51,877 nucleotides of DNA from contig NZ_AOJK01000067.1 of NCBI RefSeq assembly GCF_000336875.1, positions 62,921-114,797 of the forward strand, read 5' to 3'. Every line of letters starts with the position of its first letter. Positions within the stretch are counted from its first letter, which is position 1. A program made the position numbers and the translations under genes. The stretch is from Halorubrum californiense DSM 19288 (GTDB lineage: Archaea > Halobacteriota > Halobacteria > Halobacteriales > Haloferacaceae). Below the pieces are notes generated by a model. That model was not told the origin of the DNA. It did not search any database and saw only the letters and a program-made list of their open reading frames with translations. Below, in pieces: positions 27,301 through 34,243 of the stretch.

Positions 27301-28090
27301 ATTATCTGAGGAAATGTTCTTAAAGATCGGGTCTTACTTGATCGATAAAGATTCAGGTGAAGCAGTTGCGATATTGGTCAATTTGGCGGAAGACTTCTAT
27401 AGGCGGGATGATGCTCCGAGTATCAATGAAGATTTAATTATACAGGCACTCACTCACCCCAGTCTCGTCAATAAGGAATCTGAGGTGGCCGTGGGCGGGC
27501 ACTGGATCGAGTGGGAACAATTAGCAGAAATGACAATTAAACAAAATATAACTAACGGATATGACATCGCTGGTCCAATCATTGGTTCATTGGGAACGAA
27601 GGGAAGCATCGCCGGAATCCGAGAGATCCTCGACGTCGTCTTACGACCATTATTGGAAGAAGATCCGGAGAAGGCCTGGGAGCTGGTTGTGGATGGATTC
27701 GACACCGACTCCAGCCGAGTTAGAATAGAAGCTTGGTTAGCGGGAACTGGAATAGATTCAGATGATCCTGCTATTCTGTTAGTTCCTGAATCTGTCTTAT
27801 GGGATTGGGTTGATGTGAACCCGGAAGAACGTGGTCCACAACTAGCACGTTGTATACCACCAATGGAACACGACGGATGGTGGAATTTAGCTCACGAAAT
27901 ACTCATTCGTTATGGGGATATCGATGACGTTGTTGAGGATTTGAACGCCATAGAACAAGGTGGAAGGTGGGGGAATGACATATTCCGAAATCGTCGAGAT
28001 AAACTACAGCGATTGCGTTCGAAATCTTCGGACCAAAACGTTCGCCGATGGATATCCCAGAAAATTCGTGAGGTTGAGCGATTTCTATAA
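24389..28090 (+). CDS. Large STAND-type NTPase with N-terminal nuclease-like domain (Avs-like candidate)
   Basis: 1,233 residues. The first ~190 carry a PD-(D/E)xK-like core of the Mrr/Cap4 sort: D55 in SDGGIDAEAE and Q83-I-K85 in GYQIKTG. A P-loop follows, GTSGLGKT (237-244), with Walker B AIIILDNC (D290), then a winged-helix-like region and about 700 residues of helical repeats with no recognised family. Nuclease-NTPase-helical repeat is the layout of antiviral STAND (Avs) proteins, which sense viral proteins and then degrade nucleic acid. The gene stands alone, is AT-rich against its surroundings and has a TATA-like CTTAAAA 19-25 bases before the ATG. Defence is inferred from layout. Confidence 0.75.
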   Translation: MRQGVELVDEDISSFEPKQAVKFFRDLIWASAPDAGIQSETHVNLNIYTSDGGIDAEAENEFEVEVTTADKTNLIPEGRTGYQIKTGSKPSTSDCQNELLNSDGHIKSYVKDVVSSGGNYVFVTFSQLTSEERDERISAIENQLSEKGYDKGNVQLFATNQLVEFANQFPGLIFKYTSIEGGGIDIGTWSERKSNRVPETFVETDDRREAKEKLRSLLKRTDKFEDIDKCPVCRVRGTSGLGKTRLVYESVNHEQFSNRVIYEDADDFEGCELATTLEIDESRQAIIILDNCSREQHRAFNNRYGSYDRLALITISTDRSKVASDLTLTIDRLQKDDLREILGNEYPEVPSHTVDRFATIADGYPEMALLLAERYTRDDTEESVVEVSDSTIFDRLLVGDEQDAPELRAVKRILTPFAFFDRINWSDNESHREWIVRAFNLKSDYSDEVISEVVQYEKNRGVLSGDDVLSLRTIPLATYLMRSALERDASILDSIFHESCPPRLLWSFAERIPYANTIDQAVEWSTITLLRTEWFGSSGFKANIGPVFRGLAEVTPGEALEILERFLGPMEREELEDIGGRRPILESLRRIAVWETHFFGAALLLKKLAEAENDDKFVNNSTGLFADLFSPHYGPYAPTEVAPMDRYPLLEDLLTSRDSEKHRVGLEAAEQILSIRGSRGGGIPHRQGAKPAPDLWVPENNEQRIEYFREVWKLVEKNLGRFQEKHFEKALDILLNNCRKLAEGEDLTPIIQDTFRNLLDHKDVDANDVISATSGIVHYDADEYPMELRESWEEFEKEITNRDFHTKLKRYVAGYNLVDRSEEREEITERRIASLAEEITENPALITDELEWMHEASSENAGDLGREMAKRDNDLELIDILLSGLHSVKPDASCRLFGSYLYEVVDSCEEAPKNIFDRMIDDQHLINFFPFLVRRADPSDEAAELILDTVQNGDIPLRKISQIETIARSGELSEEMFLKIGSYLIDKDSGEAVAILVNLAEDFYRRDDAPSINEDLIIQALTHPSLVNKESEVAVGGHWIEWEQLAEMTIKQNITNGYDIAGPIIGSLGTKGSIAGIREILDVVLRPLLEEDPEKAWELVVDGFDTDSSRVRIEAWLAGTGIDSDDPAILLVPESVLWDWVDVNPEERGPQLARCIPPMEHDGWWNLAHEILIRYGDIDDVVEDLNAIEQGGRWGNDIFRNRRDKLQRLRSKSSDQNVRRWISQKIREVERFL

Positions 28091-28421
28091 CCATTCCGGG
28101 TACCTTCTGTGATGCTAATCCAGCTCGATAACCGATGAGGGACATCCACGATGCTGTATTTCGCCATGTATGCTGCACGCCAATTCTTTCAGAGTTGGAG
28201 TAGATCCCGAATTTAGCTTTCCTCCCCGAACACCATCGTGATGCACTCATGCTCTCTATTCACCTATGGAAACGCTGCTATCTACACAAACCACCGTTTT
28301 CGACAAAATGGTTACGCCGTCCTGTAGTCTGCTGTTCTCCTAGCCGGCAGGCGGCCGATATCTTCAGGCGGTGCGGCCGCGGTACGGCGATAGCTGTCGC
28401 TAACGCTGGCCCCGACCGGCC
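28091..28421. other. Noncoding gap left of the IS110 element
   Basis: No convincing gene on either strand. The base composition changes from AT-rich at the left, like the STAND gene, to GC-rich near 28340. The left end of the IS110 element probably lies in this interval, but no terminal repeat is visible. Confidence 0.4.
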
Positions 28422-28452
28422 ACTGAGGGCCGCCGGGCGGGCGGCCCTCAGT
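28422..28452 (-). terminator. 13-bp hairpin after the IS110 transposase
   Basis: ACTGAGGGCCGCC (28422-28434) and GGCGGCCCTCAGT (28440-28452) pair perfectly around GGGCG, nine bases beyond the transposase stop. Either a terminator or a structural part of the element's end. Confidence 0.5.
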
Positions 28453-28460
28453 TCCCTCGT

Positions 28461-29459
28461 CTACGCACGCACATCAGGTGGATCGTATACCTCGCCTCGG
28501 TCTAGCATGTGGTAGATTGACACCAGCATTTTCCGAGCGCAGGCGACGATCGCCTTCTGTGAGTTCTTCCGGCTCGCTAGCCGCTCATAGAAGCGGCTTA
28601 GGTACTCATCGTTACAGGTGTGAACCGCTGTGTTTGCAGCCTGGACGAGCAGCCACCGGACACGACCCGATCCACGTTTCGAAATACTCCCCTCGATCCG
28701 CGAGTCGCCTGACTCGCGGATCACCGGGTTCAATCCGACATAACTGACGACCGATTTATCACCGTCAAACCGACTGATCTCGCCTAACTCGGCGTAAATC
28801 GTCAACGCCGTATAGTAACTCACGCCGGGAATGGTCATCAGCAGCTGGGTCTCCTTCAGAGACCCAGCGCGTTCTTCGATCGTCTCCTCCAGATTACGAA
28901 TCTCTTCGTTGAGCGTCTCAATCAGCTCAATGTACGACTCTAGCAACGAGTCCCATGGCGTCGGGAGCGAGAGTTCCCGCAGGAACTCTCGTCCCTCCTT
29001 AGTCAGCGGCTTCACGTCCTCAGTGATGCCGTGATTGGAGAGGAGTCCGTGAATCTTGTTGGCGTACTTGGTACGGTTTTCAACCAACGTCTGTCGCCCG
29101 CGCACGAGTGCGCGGGCTTCCCTGACTTCGTCGGTTGGAACGTAGCTTTCGGGAACGGAGTTCAACCGTACCATCCGCGCTAGCTCTTTAGCGTCGACGC
29201 GGTCAGTTTTCTTGTCAGTGTCGGCGATCTGATTCAGCTCCTTCGGGTGAGCGACAGTCACATCCAAATGTTCCGACAGCGTATCGTGGATGTGGTAGTA
29301 ATTGCCGGTCGCTTCGATTGCGGCTTGGGAACCAGCGTACCGCTGGGCGAGGTCATCGAGGTTCGCGTTCTCGACGCGAACCTCTTCGACGATCTCACCG
29401 GCCTCATCCATTACTGCCACCTGTGCGTACCGTTTGTGGACATCAATTCCGAGGTACAT
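28461..29459 (-). CDS. IS110 family transposase
   Basis: 332 residues. The N-terminal DEDD RuvC-like domain shows D6 in YLGIDVHK, E49 in AAIEATGNYY and the DTDKKTDRVDAKELARM motif. The C-terminal transposase_20 domain is LLMTIPGVSYYTALTIYAEL followed by SYVGLNPVIRESG and the conserved Ser region EGSISKRGSGRVRWLLVQAA. The length is normal and no frameshift is seen, so it may be active. IS110 enzymes use a bridge RNA made from the noncoding end next to the transposase start to pick target and donor. The 5' flank here holds a strong hairpin that could be part of it. Confidence 0.9.
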   Translation of the reverse strand: MYLGIDVHKRYAQVAVMDEAGEIVEEVRVENANLDDLAQRYAGSQAAIEATGNYYHIHDTLSEHLDVTVAHPKELNQIADTDKKTDRVDAKELARMVRLNSVPESYVPTDEVREARALVRGRQTLVENRTKYANKIHGLLSNHGITEDVKPLTKEGREFLRELSLPTPWDSLLESYIELIETLNEEIRNLEETIEERAGSLKETQLLMTIPGVSYYTALTIYAELGEISRFDGDKSVVSYVGLNPVIRESGDSRIEGSISKRGSGRVRWLLVQAANTAVHTCNDEYLSRFYERLASRKNSQKAIVACARKMLVSIYHMLDRGEVYDPPDVRA

Positions 29460-29515
29460 GGTCTGTTCACCCGGGACGCCAGTGCGTGAAGCAGAGATTC
29501 ACCTATTCGGGCTTT

Positions 29516-29544
29516 CCCGGATGCCGCGCCCCGCGGCATCCGGG
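29516..29544 (-). ncRNA. 13-bp hairpin in the IS110 5' flank, candidate bridge RNA part
   Basis: CCCGGATGCCGCG (29516-29528), loop CCC and CGCGGCATCCGGG (29532-29544) form a perfect stem 57 bases upstream of the transposase start. Bridge (seek) RNAs of IS110 elements come from this region and contain stem-loops, but the guide loops are not identifiable by eye. The rest of 29460-29800 shows no gene. Confidence 0.4.
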
Positions 29545-29804
29545 CTGTAACGCCCATGACTCGGCTTCTTTCGCACACGGACCAGTCAGCACGACGTGCT
29601 CTGTGGCACGGAATACAGGTCGGTCTCTTGCGCCCCATGTCTTAATTCACGCTCGCATGGCGTAGCAGCGTTTCCATCGAGTCAGCACCGTCGTGAGATC
29701 TATTACTAATTGAGGCCTTCCAACAAGGCCGAATTGCTATAGTCTGAACTATGATAGCCTGTGTTCCAACTTTAGAGCGATACTGAGGAACAGAACCGGT
29801 GGTA

Positions 29805-29833
29805 GTTTTTTGGCCCCCAGCAGGGGTGCGGGG
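29805..29833 (+). promoter_or_regulatory. T-box plus GC hairpin, family member 10
   Basis: TTTTTT (29806-29811) precedes CCCC (29814-29817), a loop containing AGCAGGGGTG and GGGG (29830-29833). It lies 24 bases before the start at 29858. Confidence 0.55.
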
Positions 29834-29857
29834 AATCCGAATGCCCGCATTCAACCG

Positions 29858-30544
29858 ATGGAGACGAATTCGACTACCTACCCACGAACAGTCGTACAGG
29901 ATACGGATGAGCGCTGGCAGGCGAGTACAGACCGCGTTGAGTACGTCGGGATGCGTGTCGACGGAACGCCAGTGGTCCTGAACCTCACCGCACACGAACG
30001 CCTCTCCCCTAATCGAAGTCTCGATCTCGTGCGCCATAACCCGGCGGGATTCGACTGGGGCTATACGGGAAGCGGACCGGCACAGCTCGCTTGTGCGCTC
30101 CTCCTCGATTACACCGACGACGAAACCGTCGCCCAGCAACACTACATCCAGTTCCGCAACGACGTGGTCAGTCAGTTGGTGTGTGATGGCCCGGCCGACT
30201 GCTGGCACCTCACCGGGAAGGATATCGAGGTGGCACTCGCCGAATTCGAAGAGTACCGAGCACTCACGCCAGATGGTGGGACGCCGTCATCGTCACTGCC
30301 GGCAAACTGGAGTGCGGTGAGCCGGACAGATCGGACAGTCTTCCAACGTCGGGATATCGACCACTACGTCGTCCTCGCCGAAGGGAGCGAAGAGTGGTTG
30401 ATCATACTTTGCGCGCAGGGCGACCGGGCGTATCCCGCCCCGCTCGACCATCGAACGCTTCCGGTCGAAAATGACCCTGCTTCAGCCGTTCAGGAACTCG
30501 TCGCTGAGAGTAACGACCTCGTCGAGCCAGAGGTGGACACCTGA
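29858..30544 (+). CDS. DUF6166-like protein, copy 2, with extra C-terminal domain
   Basis: 228 residues from ATG 29858 (METNSTTYPRTVVQDTDERW). The block VEYVGMRVDGTPVVLNL, FDWGYTGSGPAQLACALLLD and YTDDETVAQQHYIQFRNDVV is paralogous to the gene at 22378-22782. The last ~90 residues (NWSAVSRTDRTVFQRRDIDH, YVVLAEGSEEWLIILCAQ) are absent from copy 1 and look like a separate small domain. It heads a three-gene operon: its TGA shares one base with the next ATG (30544), and that gene overlaps the third by four bases. Function is unknown. Confidence 0.75.
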   Translation: METNSTTYPRTVVQDTDERWQASTDRVEYVGMRVDGTPVVLNLTAHERLSPNRSLDLVRHNPAGFDWGYTGSGPAQLACALLLDYTDDETVAQQHYIQFRNDVVSQLVCDGPADCWHLTGKDIEVALAEFEEYRALTPDGGTPSSSLPANWSAVSRTDRTVFQRRDIDHYVVLAEGSEEWLIILCAQGDRAYPAPLDHRTLPVENDPASAVQELVAESNDLVEPEVDT

Positions 30545-30699
30545 TGGAGAACAGCCGACTCTCGCGAGCAACGTACCAGCTCATCGAACGTGCCGTCACG
30601 GTGCTGGAGCGCATCGGCCGAGAACTCGAGCGATACAACGACCGGCACGAACGAACAGCTGGGAAAGACACAGACGAGACGAATCCCGGCGAATCATGA
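30544..30699 (+). CDS. 51-residue basic/charged helical protein
   Basis: 51 residues from ATG 30544, which overlaps the previous TGA by one base. The protein is one long amphipathic helix (RATYQLIERAVTVLERIGRE, LERYNDRHERTAG) with a polar tail. It overlaps the next gene by four bases (30696-30699), so it is translationally coupled on both sides. That is the main argument that it is real. No family is recognised; it may be a small adaptor or dimerisation peptide. Confidence 0.6.
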   Translation: MENSRLSRATYQLIERAVTVLERIGRELERYNDRHERTAGKDTDETNPGES

Positions 30700-31232
30700 C
30701 TGGCGAAGCGACGCTTGACGACTTCAAGATCGAGAATTCAGCCGGTGAGTCCCGCTCGCTCACGCTGGAAGAGCGACTCCTCGCCCCAATTTCCCCGTCC
30801 ATCGGTCTGCGGGTGATTGCCGGTCGGGGCGATCCGTTCTATCTCCAAAATCGGGGAACAGAACGGTATCTCTTCCGCGACGACCATGACCGATGGTTCA
30901 TTCTTCAACCCTCGGCGAAGGACTCAGAGGACGCGTTCGTCCGGTGGGTGTATCTCCCAGCAGACCGGCCCGAACGGCTGGCGCAGTCGGCGCTTCGTCG
31001 ACGGACAGTGATCGGCTATGATTACGTTCAGCGGTCGGCCGCACCAGATCCAGTCAGGTCGACGGTAACGGCGATGTTCGTCACGGAACGCTGGCGCGAG
31101 ACCGCCTACAAGTGTGGGTCGTGTGAGGCGCTGTTCGGTACGGCACGAGAGCACGCCCTCCACTGCTGGAACGCACATCCGTGGGTGCCTAATCCTGAAC
31201 AGGTGCGCCGTCGACGCCACGCCGACGAGTGA
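30696..31232 (+). CDS. C2H2-type zinc-finger protein, unknown
   Basis: 178 residues from ATG 30696 (MTGEATLDDFKIENSAGESR), the ATGA overlap with the upstream small gene fixing the start. The middle is strand-rich (PFYLQNRGTERYLFRDDHDRW, FVRWVYLPADRPERL). Near the C-terminus CGSCEALFGTAREHALHCW with HP gives a zinc-finger-like CxxC...H...H pattern. It is last in the DUF6166 operon, and dyad copy 2 begins 40 bases after its stop. Nucleic-acid binding is a plausible but unproven role. Confidence 0.65.
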   Translation: MTGEATLDDFKIENSAGESRSLTLEERLLAPISPSIGLRVIAGRGDPFYLQNRGTERYLFRDDHDRWFILQPSAKDSEDAFVRWVYLPADRPERLAQSALRRRTVIGYDYVQRSAAPDPVRSTVTAMFVTERWRETAYKCGSCEALFGTAREHALHCWNAHPWVPNPEQVRRRRHADE

Positions 31233-31272
31233 ACCTGAGAGTCGAAGCCAGGTATCGGGGGTATTCATGTAA

Positions 31273-31314
31273 TTAACCAACGGTATGCGGATTCTGGAGG
31301 CTAGTGTTGGTTAA
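31273..31314. repeat. TTAACCAAC dyad, copy 2
   Basis: TTAACCAAC (31273-31281) and GTTGGTTAA (31306-31314), spacer 24 bases. It lies between the zinc-finger gene and hairpin member 11. Confidence 0.85.
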
Positions 31315-31330
31315 CGCCGGGCTGCGGCTC

Positions 31331-31361
31331 CGTTTATTGCCCCTCCGAAAGGGTGCAGGGC
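31331..31361 (+). promoter_or_regulatory. T-box plus GC hairpin, family member 11
   Basis: CGTTTATT (31331-31338) precedes GCCCCT (31339-31344), a loop with AAAGGGTG and AGGGC (31357-31361), one base bulged. It starts 17 bases after dyad copy 2 and ends 31 bases before the start at 31393. Confidence 0.55.
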
Positions 31362-31392
31362 GGCTGGATTCGCCCTCGCACGGTCGTTACTC

Positions 31393-32394
31393 ATGTCGCT
31401 CGAAATCAATCCCAGCAACAGCACTGAACGCGAGATTGCCGCTGCCAGACAAGCCGACGTCGTGACGTTCCTTCATCGAGCGCCGTTCGCTCTGGATGCG
31501 TATCGGCTCGGATTCTTGCCCGGGTTCCGAGAAGACTGTGGGTACCAGCAGACCCAGTATCAGGACCTGAACATCTCCGTTGGAATGTTGGATAACGACT
31601 TTCGTAATCCCGATCTGGATCGGTACGTCGCCCGATTTTTCGAATACGAACCCAAGGTTGGCGTGATCGGAGATGTGTACGAGGGAGACGACGTCGACGA
31701 GTACGTGGCCGCTGCCCGCGAGATTCAGGCAAGTTATCCCAACGCAGAACTCGTTATCGTCCCCAAGTGCCGCGAGGTGATCGACACAATTCCCGATGAC
31801 CTCGTGGTCGGCTACTCGCGGGGGTATGCCGATCGATTGGCCCACGAGTTCTCCGAGCCGACCGACTGGCGGGGCCGTCGTGTTCATATCCTCGGTGGAA
31901 GCCCGCCGAAACAGGGGGACGTCATCCAACAGTTGACCCGACCGACACTCACAGACGACCCACCGGCCGACATCGTCGGCCTCGATTGGAACGGGCTGCA
32001 TCGCGGCGCGCAGTTCGGGGAGTTCTGGACGGCTGACGGCTGGGATGATAGCGGTCGTGACGCCTCCCACGTCACAGTTCGGAAGACGGTCCGGCATAGC
32101 CTCAGCCGTCTCAAGGCGTTCTGGCAGTCCCACGGCGTCTGGCCCGACTCAACGCCACATAGCGACATCCTCGAAATCGAGTACGAGGGCCCGTCACCAA
32201 CCGATCTCGATAGTGCTGCGTGTACCGAATGCGAAGCGAACGTCTGGACGACTCGGCGCGGTCCCTTCATCGCTGAGTATGATACCGGCGTGCTCTGTGG
32301 CTACTGCAGCTACGAGTGCTACTTCTCGCATCGCCATCGAAACAACCTCGAGGAGATCGCCGGCGAGCAGAGCGTGTACATTCCGCCGGCGTGA
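31393..32394 (+). CDS. DUF6610-like protein, possible TGT/DpdA-type barrel
   Basis: 333 residues from ATG 31393. The core reads FLHRAPFALDAYRLGFLPGF, then KVGVIGDVYEGDDVDEYVAA, ELVIVPKCREVIDTIPDDLV, VGYSRGYADRLAHEFSEP and VHILGGSPPKQ. The alternating strand/helix order and the VGYSRGY and HILGGSPxKQ blocks resemble tRNA-guanine transglycosylase/DpdA-like barrels as used for 7-deazaguanine insertion into DNA. The C-terminus has a zinc motif, CTECEANVW...CGYCSYECYF. I believe it falls in DUF6610; a DNA-modification role is possible but unproven. Confidence 0.6.
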   Translation: MSLEINPSNSTEREIAAARQADVVTFLHRAPFALDAYRLGFLPGFREDCGYQQTQYQDLNISVGMLDNDFRNPDLDRYVARFFEYEPKVGVIGDVYEGDDVDEYVAAAREIQASYPNAELVIVPKCREVIDTIPDDLVVGYSRGYADRLAHEFSEPTDWRGRRVHILGGSPPKQGDVIQQLTRPTLTDDPPADIVGLDWNGLHRGAQFGEFWTADGWDDSGRDASHVTVRKTVRHSLSRLKAFWQSHGVWPDSTPHSDILEIEYEGPSPTDLDSAACTECEANVWTTRRGPFIAEYDTGVLCGYCSYECYFSHRHRNNLEEIAGEQSVYIPPA

Positions 32395-32404
32395 CGCCAC
32401 GAGT

Positions 32405-32434
32405 GGTTTTTCGCGCCCTAGAGGGGGCGAGGGC
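32405..32434 (+). promoter_or_regulatory. T-box plus GC hairpin, family member 12
   Basis: GGTTTTTCGC precedes GCCCT (32415-32419), loop AGAGGGGGCG and AGGGC (32430-32434). The loop has GGGGGCG in place of GGGGTG. It precedes the start at 32470 by 35 bases. Confidence 0.55.
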
Positions 32435-32469
32435 TCGATCCAGAAAGTCCTCCGAGAAGGTGATTTTCC

Positions 32470-32817
32470 GTGAGTCAACAACAGCGTCCGAACGACGTCT
32501 CGATCGACGACATTCCAGTCGACGTATCGAACACCCAATCAGGCGAGGTCGACCCCGCTGAGGTACCCGAGGAAATCCGGTCGATCACTCGTGGACTCGC
32601 AAGCGAGCAACCGCCGACGAATCCGCTCGTCGTCCTGAAGGCAGCCCGCTGGTGGTATATACATGGCAAGGGCGGAACCGATCCCGCGTTCCAGTGGGCG
32701 ATCGAGTGGGCACGACATCTCGCGACCGACACGCCGAGCGATGTCGACCAGTTCGACGCGTTCCTCCAGTATCTCGTCACGATCGGCTTCGCTGACGAGA
32801 AGGCAGCGCTTCGCTAA
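32470..32817 (+). CDS. 115-residue protein, unknown
   Basis: 115 residues from GTG 32470. The GTG start is supported by AAGGTGATTTT seven bases before it and by the absence of a nearby ATG. The first ~45 residues look disordered. The rest is helical: LVVLKAARWWYIHGKGGTDP, AFQWAIEWARHLATDTP and VDQFDAFLQYLVTIGFADEK. No family is recognised. It is convergent with the small zinc-protein gene at 32909-33064, with a hairpin between them. Confidence 0.6.
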   Translation: MSQQQRPNDVSIDDIPVDVSNTQSGEVDPAEVPEEIRSITRGLASEQPPTNPLVVLKAARWWYIHGKGGTDPAFQWAIEWARHLATDTPSDVDQFDAFLQYLVTIGFADEKAALR

Positions 32818-32822
32818 CCGAT

Positions 32823-32843
32823 CCCCCATTCACACTGTGGGGG
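32823..32843. terminator. Hairpin between convergent genes
   Basis: CCCCCA (32823-32828), loop TTCACACTG and TGGGGG (32838-32843). It lies just after the 115-residue gene and could end transcription from either side. Confidence 0.4.
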
Positions 32844-32908
32844 GCTGCTGGACACTACCGGCCAGAAGTAGTGCTGACCGTGATCTGTGCAGACAAAACG
32901 AAATTCGC

Positions 32909-33064
32909 TTAGAACTGGTAGCAGGCAACCTCTTCTTCACCACAGGTCGGACACGTTTCGGCGTCCTCGGAAAGGGTCGTTCCGCAGTGTCGGCACTCAT
33001 ACAGGGTGGAGATCGTGGACATACGAGTCCCAATGATCCCGCGGAGCGTTTCGACGAGACCCAT
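32909..33064 (-). CDS. Small CPxCG-type zinc-ribbon protein
   Basis: 51 residues from ATG at 33064 (MGLVETLRGIIGTRMSTIST); a longer frame upstream is possible. The ribbon is CRHCGTTLSEDAETCPTCG, with the common C-terminal acidic/aromatic tail EEEVACYQF. Haloarchaea encode many such proteins of under 70 residues with roles in regulation and stress; this one has no assigned role. It is divergent from the ArdC-like gene, whose hairpin element begins about 80 bases upstream. Confidence 0.7.
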   Translation of the reverse strand: MGLVETLRGIIGTRMSTISTLYECRHCGTTLSEDAETCPTCGEEEVACYQF

Positions 33065-33144
33065 CCTCCCTGTGCTTGTGTCGCACTGGTTGTTAATCCC
33101 AGCCTCCGATAGCACCCCGATCAAAACCCCCCGAAGTCGCGCCG

Positions 33145-33177
33145 ATGTTTATTGTGCGCCCCCGAGGGGTGCGGCGC
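33145..33177 (+). promoter_or_regulatory. T-box plus GC hairpin, family member 13
   Basis: TGTTTATTGT precedes GCGCC (33156-33160), a loop with CCCGAGGGGTGC and GGCGC (33173-33177). It is ahead of the ArdC/zincin gene. Confidence 0.6.
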
Positions 33178-33223
33178 GTCCTGACTTCTCGGAGACGTCG
33201 TCGTACTCGATGTGATGCAATCC

Positions 33224-34153
33224 ATGATGACAGCCAGTGAGTCGGGGGTCTCGTTCGAGGAGACCGACACCCGACACGACGAGATGCACAGTACGATCGA
33301 AGACTGGATCGACGAGCTCGTCGCAGACGTCGACGAGGCAAAAGCCAGCCAACAGTTCCAGGAGTGGCTCGATGTCCAGTCCCGATTCCACGACTATTCC
33401 CATCGCAACACCCTCTTGATCAAGCTCCAGTGTCCCGGGGCAACCCGCGTGGCAGGCTACAATACGTGGCGGTCGGAGTTCGACCGGCACGTCCAAGAGG
33501 GCGAACAGGCGATCTGGATCTGGGCACCCATTATTACGAAGCAGTGCCCTGAGTGCGAGAACTCGCCGAGCTACCACGAGCAAAGCGGCTGTGACTATGA
33601 CGAGACACCACCCGGGGAGTGGTCCAAAGGACTGGTTGGATTCAAACCAACGGCAGTCTTCGATGTGTCTCAAACCGAGGGCGAACCGCTCCCCGAGTTG
33701 GAAACCGAGGCCACAGGTAACGCCGACGACTTGGTGCCAGCGCTCCTTGATGCGGCAGCTACTCTCGATGTCGACGTCCGTGTCGTCGACGCTGCTGAGT
33801 GGGAGCACGGCGACGCGAAAGGCGTCTGCAAACACCGGACTCTCCACGAGTGTCAACCCGTCGTCGAAGCGAAAGCTCGCTCGAATCAGGCCGATCTCGC
33901 CGTGACGCTGATTCACGAGTACGCCCACGCGCTGCTTCATTTCGATGTCGACCTCGAACCCGAGCGTGCAAAACGCGAGATCGAAGCCGAAGCCGTTGCA
34001 TACATCGTCGGGCGGTATTTCGACCTGGATACGAGCGGTTCAGCGTTCTATCTTGCCGCGTGGCAGGACGACGATCCAGAAGTGATCCAAGATCGTCTCA
34101 ACCGGATCAGTTCGACCGCGCAGGAGATCATCAGTGCGGTCGACGAGGACTGA
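33224..34153 (+). CDS. ArdC-like antirestriction protein with zincin domain
   Basis: 309 residues from ATG 33224; ATGs at 33215 and 33227 and a GTG at 33212 are alternatives. The N-terminal ArdC-type domain has FQEWLDVQSRFHDYSHRNTL, LLIKLQCPGATRVAGYNTW and an inserted zinc knuckle (CPECEN...C). The C-terminal zincin motif is HEYAHALLH (H231, E232, H235), with the second Glu likely in EIEAEAVAYIVG. ArdC proteins shield incoming plasmid DNA from restriction through ssDNA binding; the metalloprotease half suggests peptide cleavage as well. Presence on a plasmid that also carries Mrr and TnpB genes fits. Confidence 0.8.
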   Translation: MMTASESGVSFEETDTRHDEMHSTIEDWIDELVADVDEAKASQQFQEWLDVQSRFHDYSHRNTLLIKLQCPGATRVAGYNTWRSEFDRHVQEGEQAIWIWAPIITKQCPECENSPSYHEQSGCDYDETPPGEWSKGLVGFKPTAVFDVSQTEGEPLPELETEATGNADDLVPALLDAAATLDVDVRVVDAAEWEHGDAKGVCKHRTLHECQPVVEAKARSNQADLAVTLIHEYAHALLHFDVDLEPERAKREIEAEAVAYIVGRYFDLDTSGSAFYLAAWQDDDPEVIQDRLNRISSTAQEIISAVDED

Positions 34154-34171
34154 ACACGCATTCCTGTACCG

Positions 34172-34212
34172 TTAACCAACGTCCGAATTGTTATTCCTAT
34201 TTTGTTGGTTAA
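34172..34212. repeat. TTAACCAAC dyad, copy 3
   Basis: TTAACCAAC (34172-34180) and GTTGGTTAA (34204-34212), spacer 23 bases. It lies between two convergent genes, where no promoter is needed. Confidence 0.85.
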
Positions 34213-34243
34213 TTCATTCAACGTTCGACCCCGGGTGTTTCGA

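Larger units (their letters stand above)
28422..29650 (-). mobile_element. IS110-type insertion sequence (approximate limits)
   Basis: The transposase gene plus its structured flanks. The limits are a guess: IS110 elements lack clear terminal inverted repeats and target duplications, so only comparison with an empty site would fix them. The right flank up to about 29650 holds the candidate bridge-RNA region. Confidence 0.4.

Noticed and set aside
31387-32133. Minus-strand open frame in the DUF6610-like gene
   Set aside because: The + strand protein has family motifs, a hairpin leader and a proper start; the antisense frame has none.
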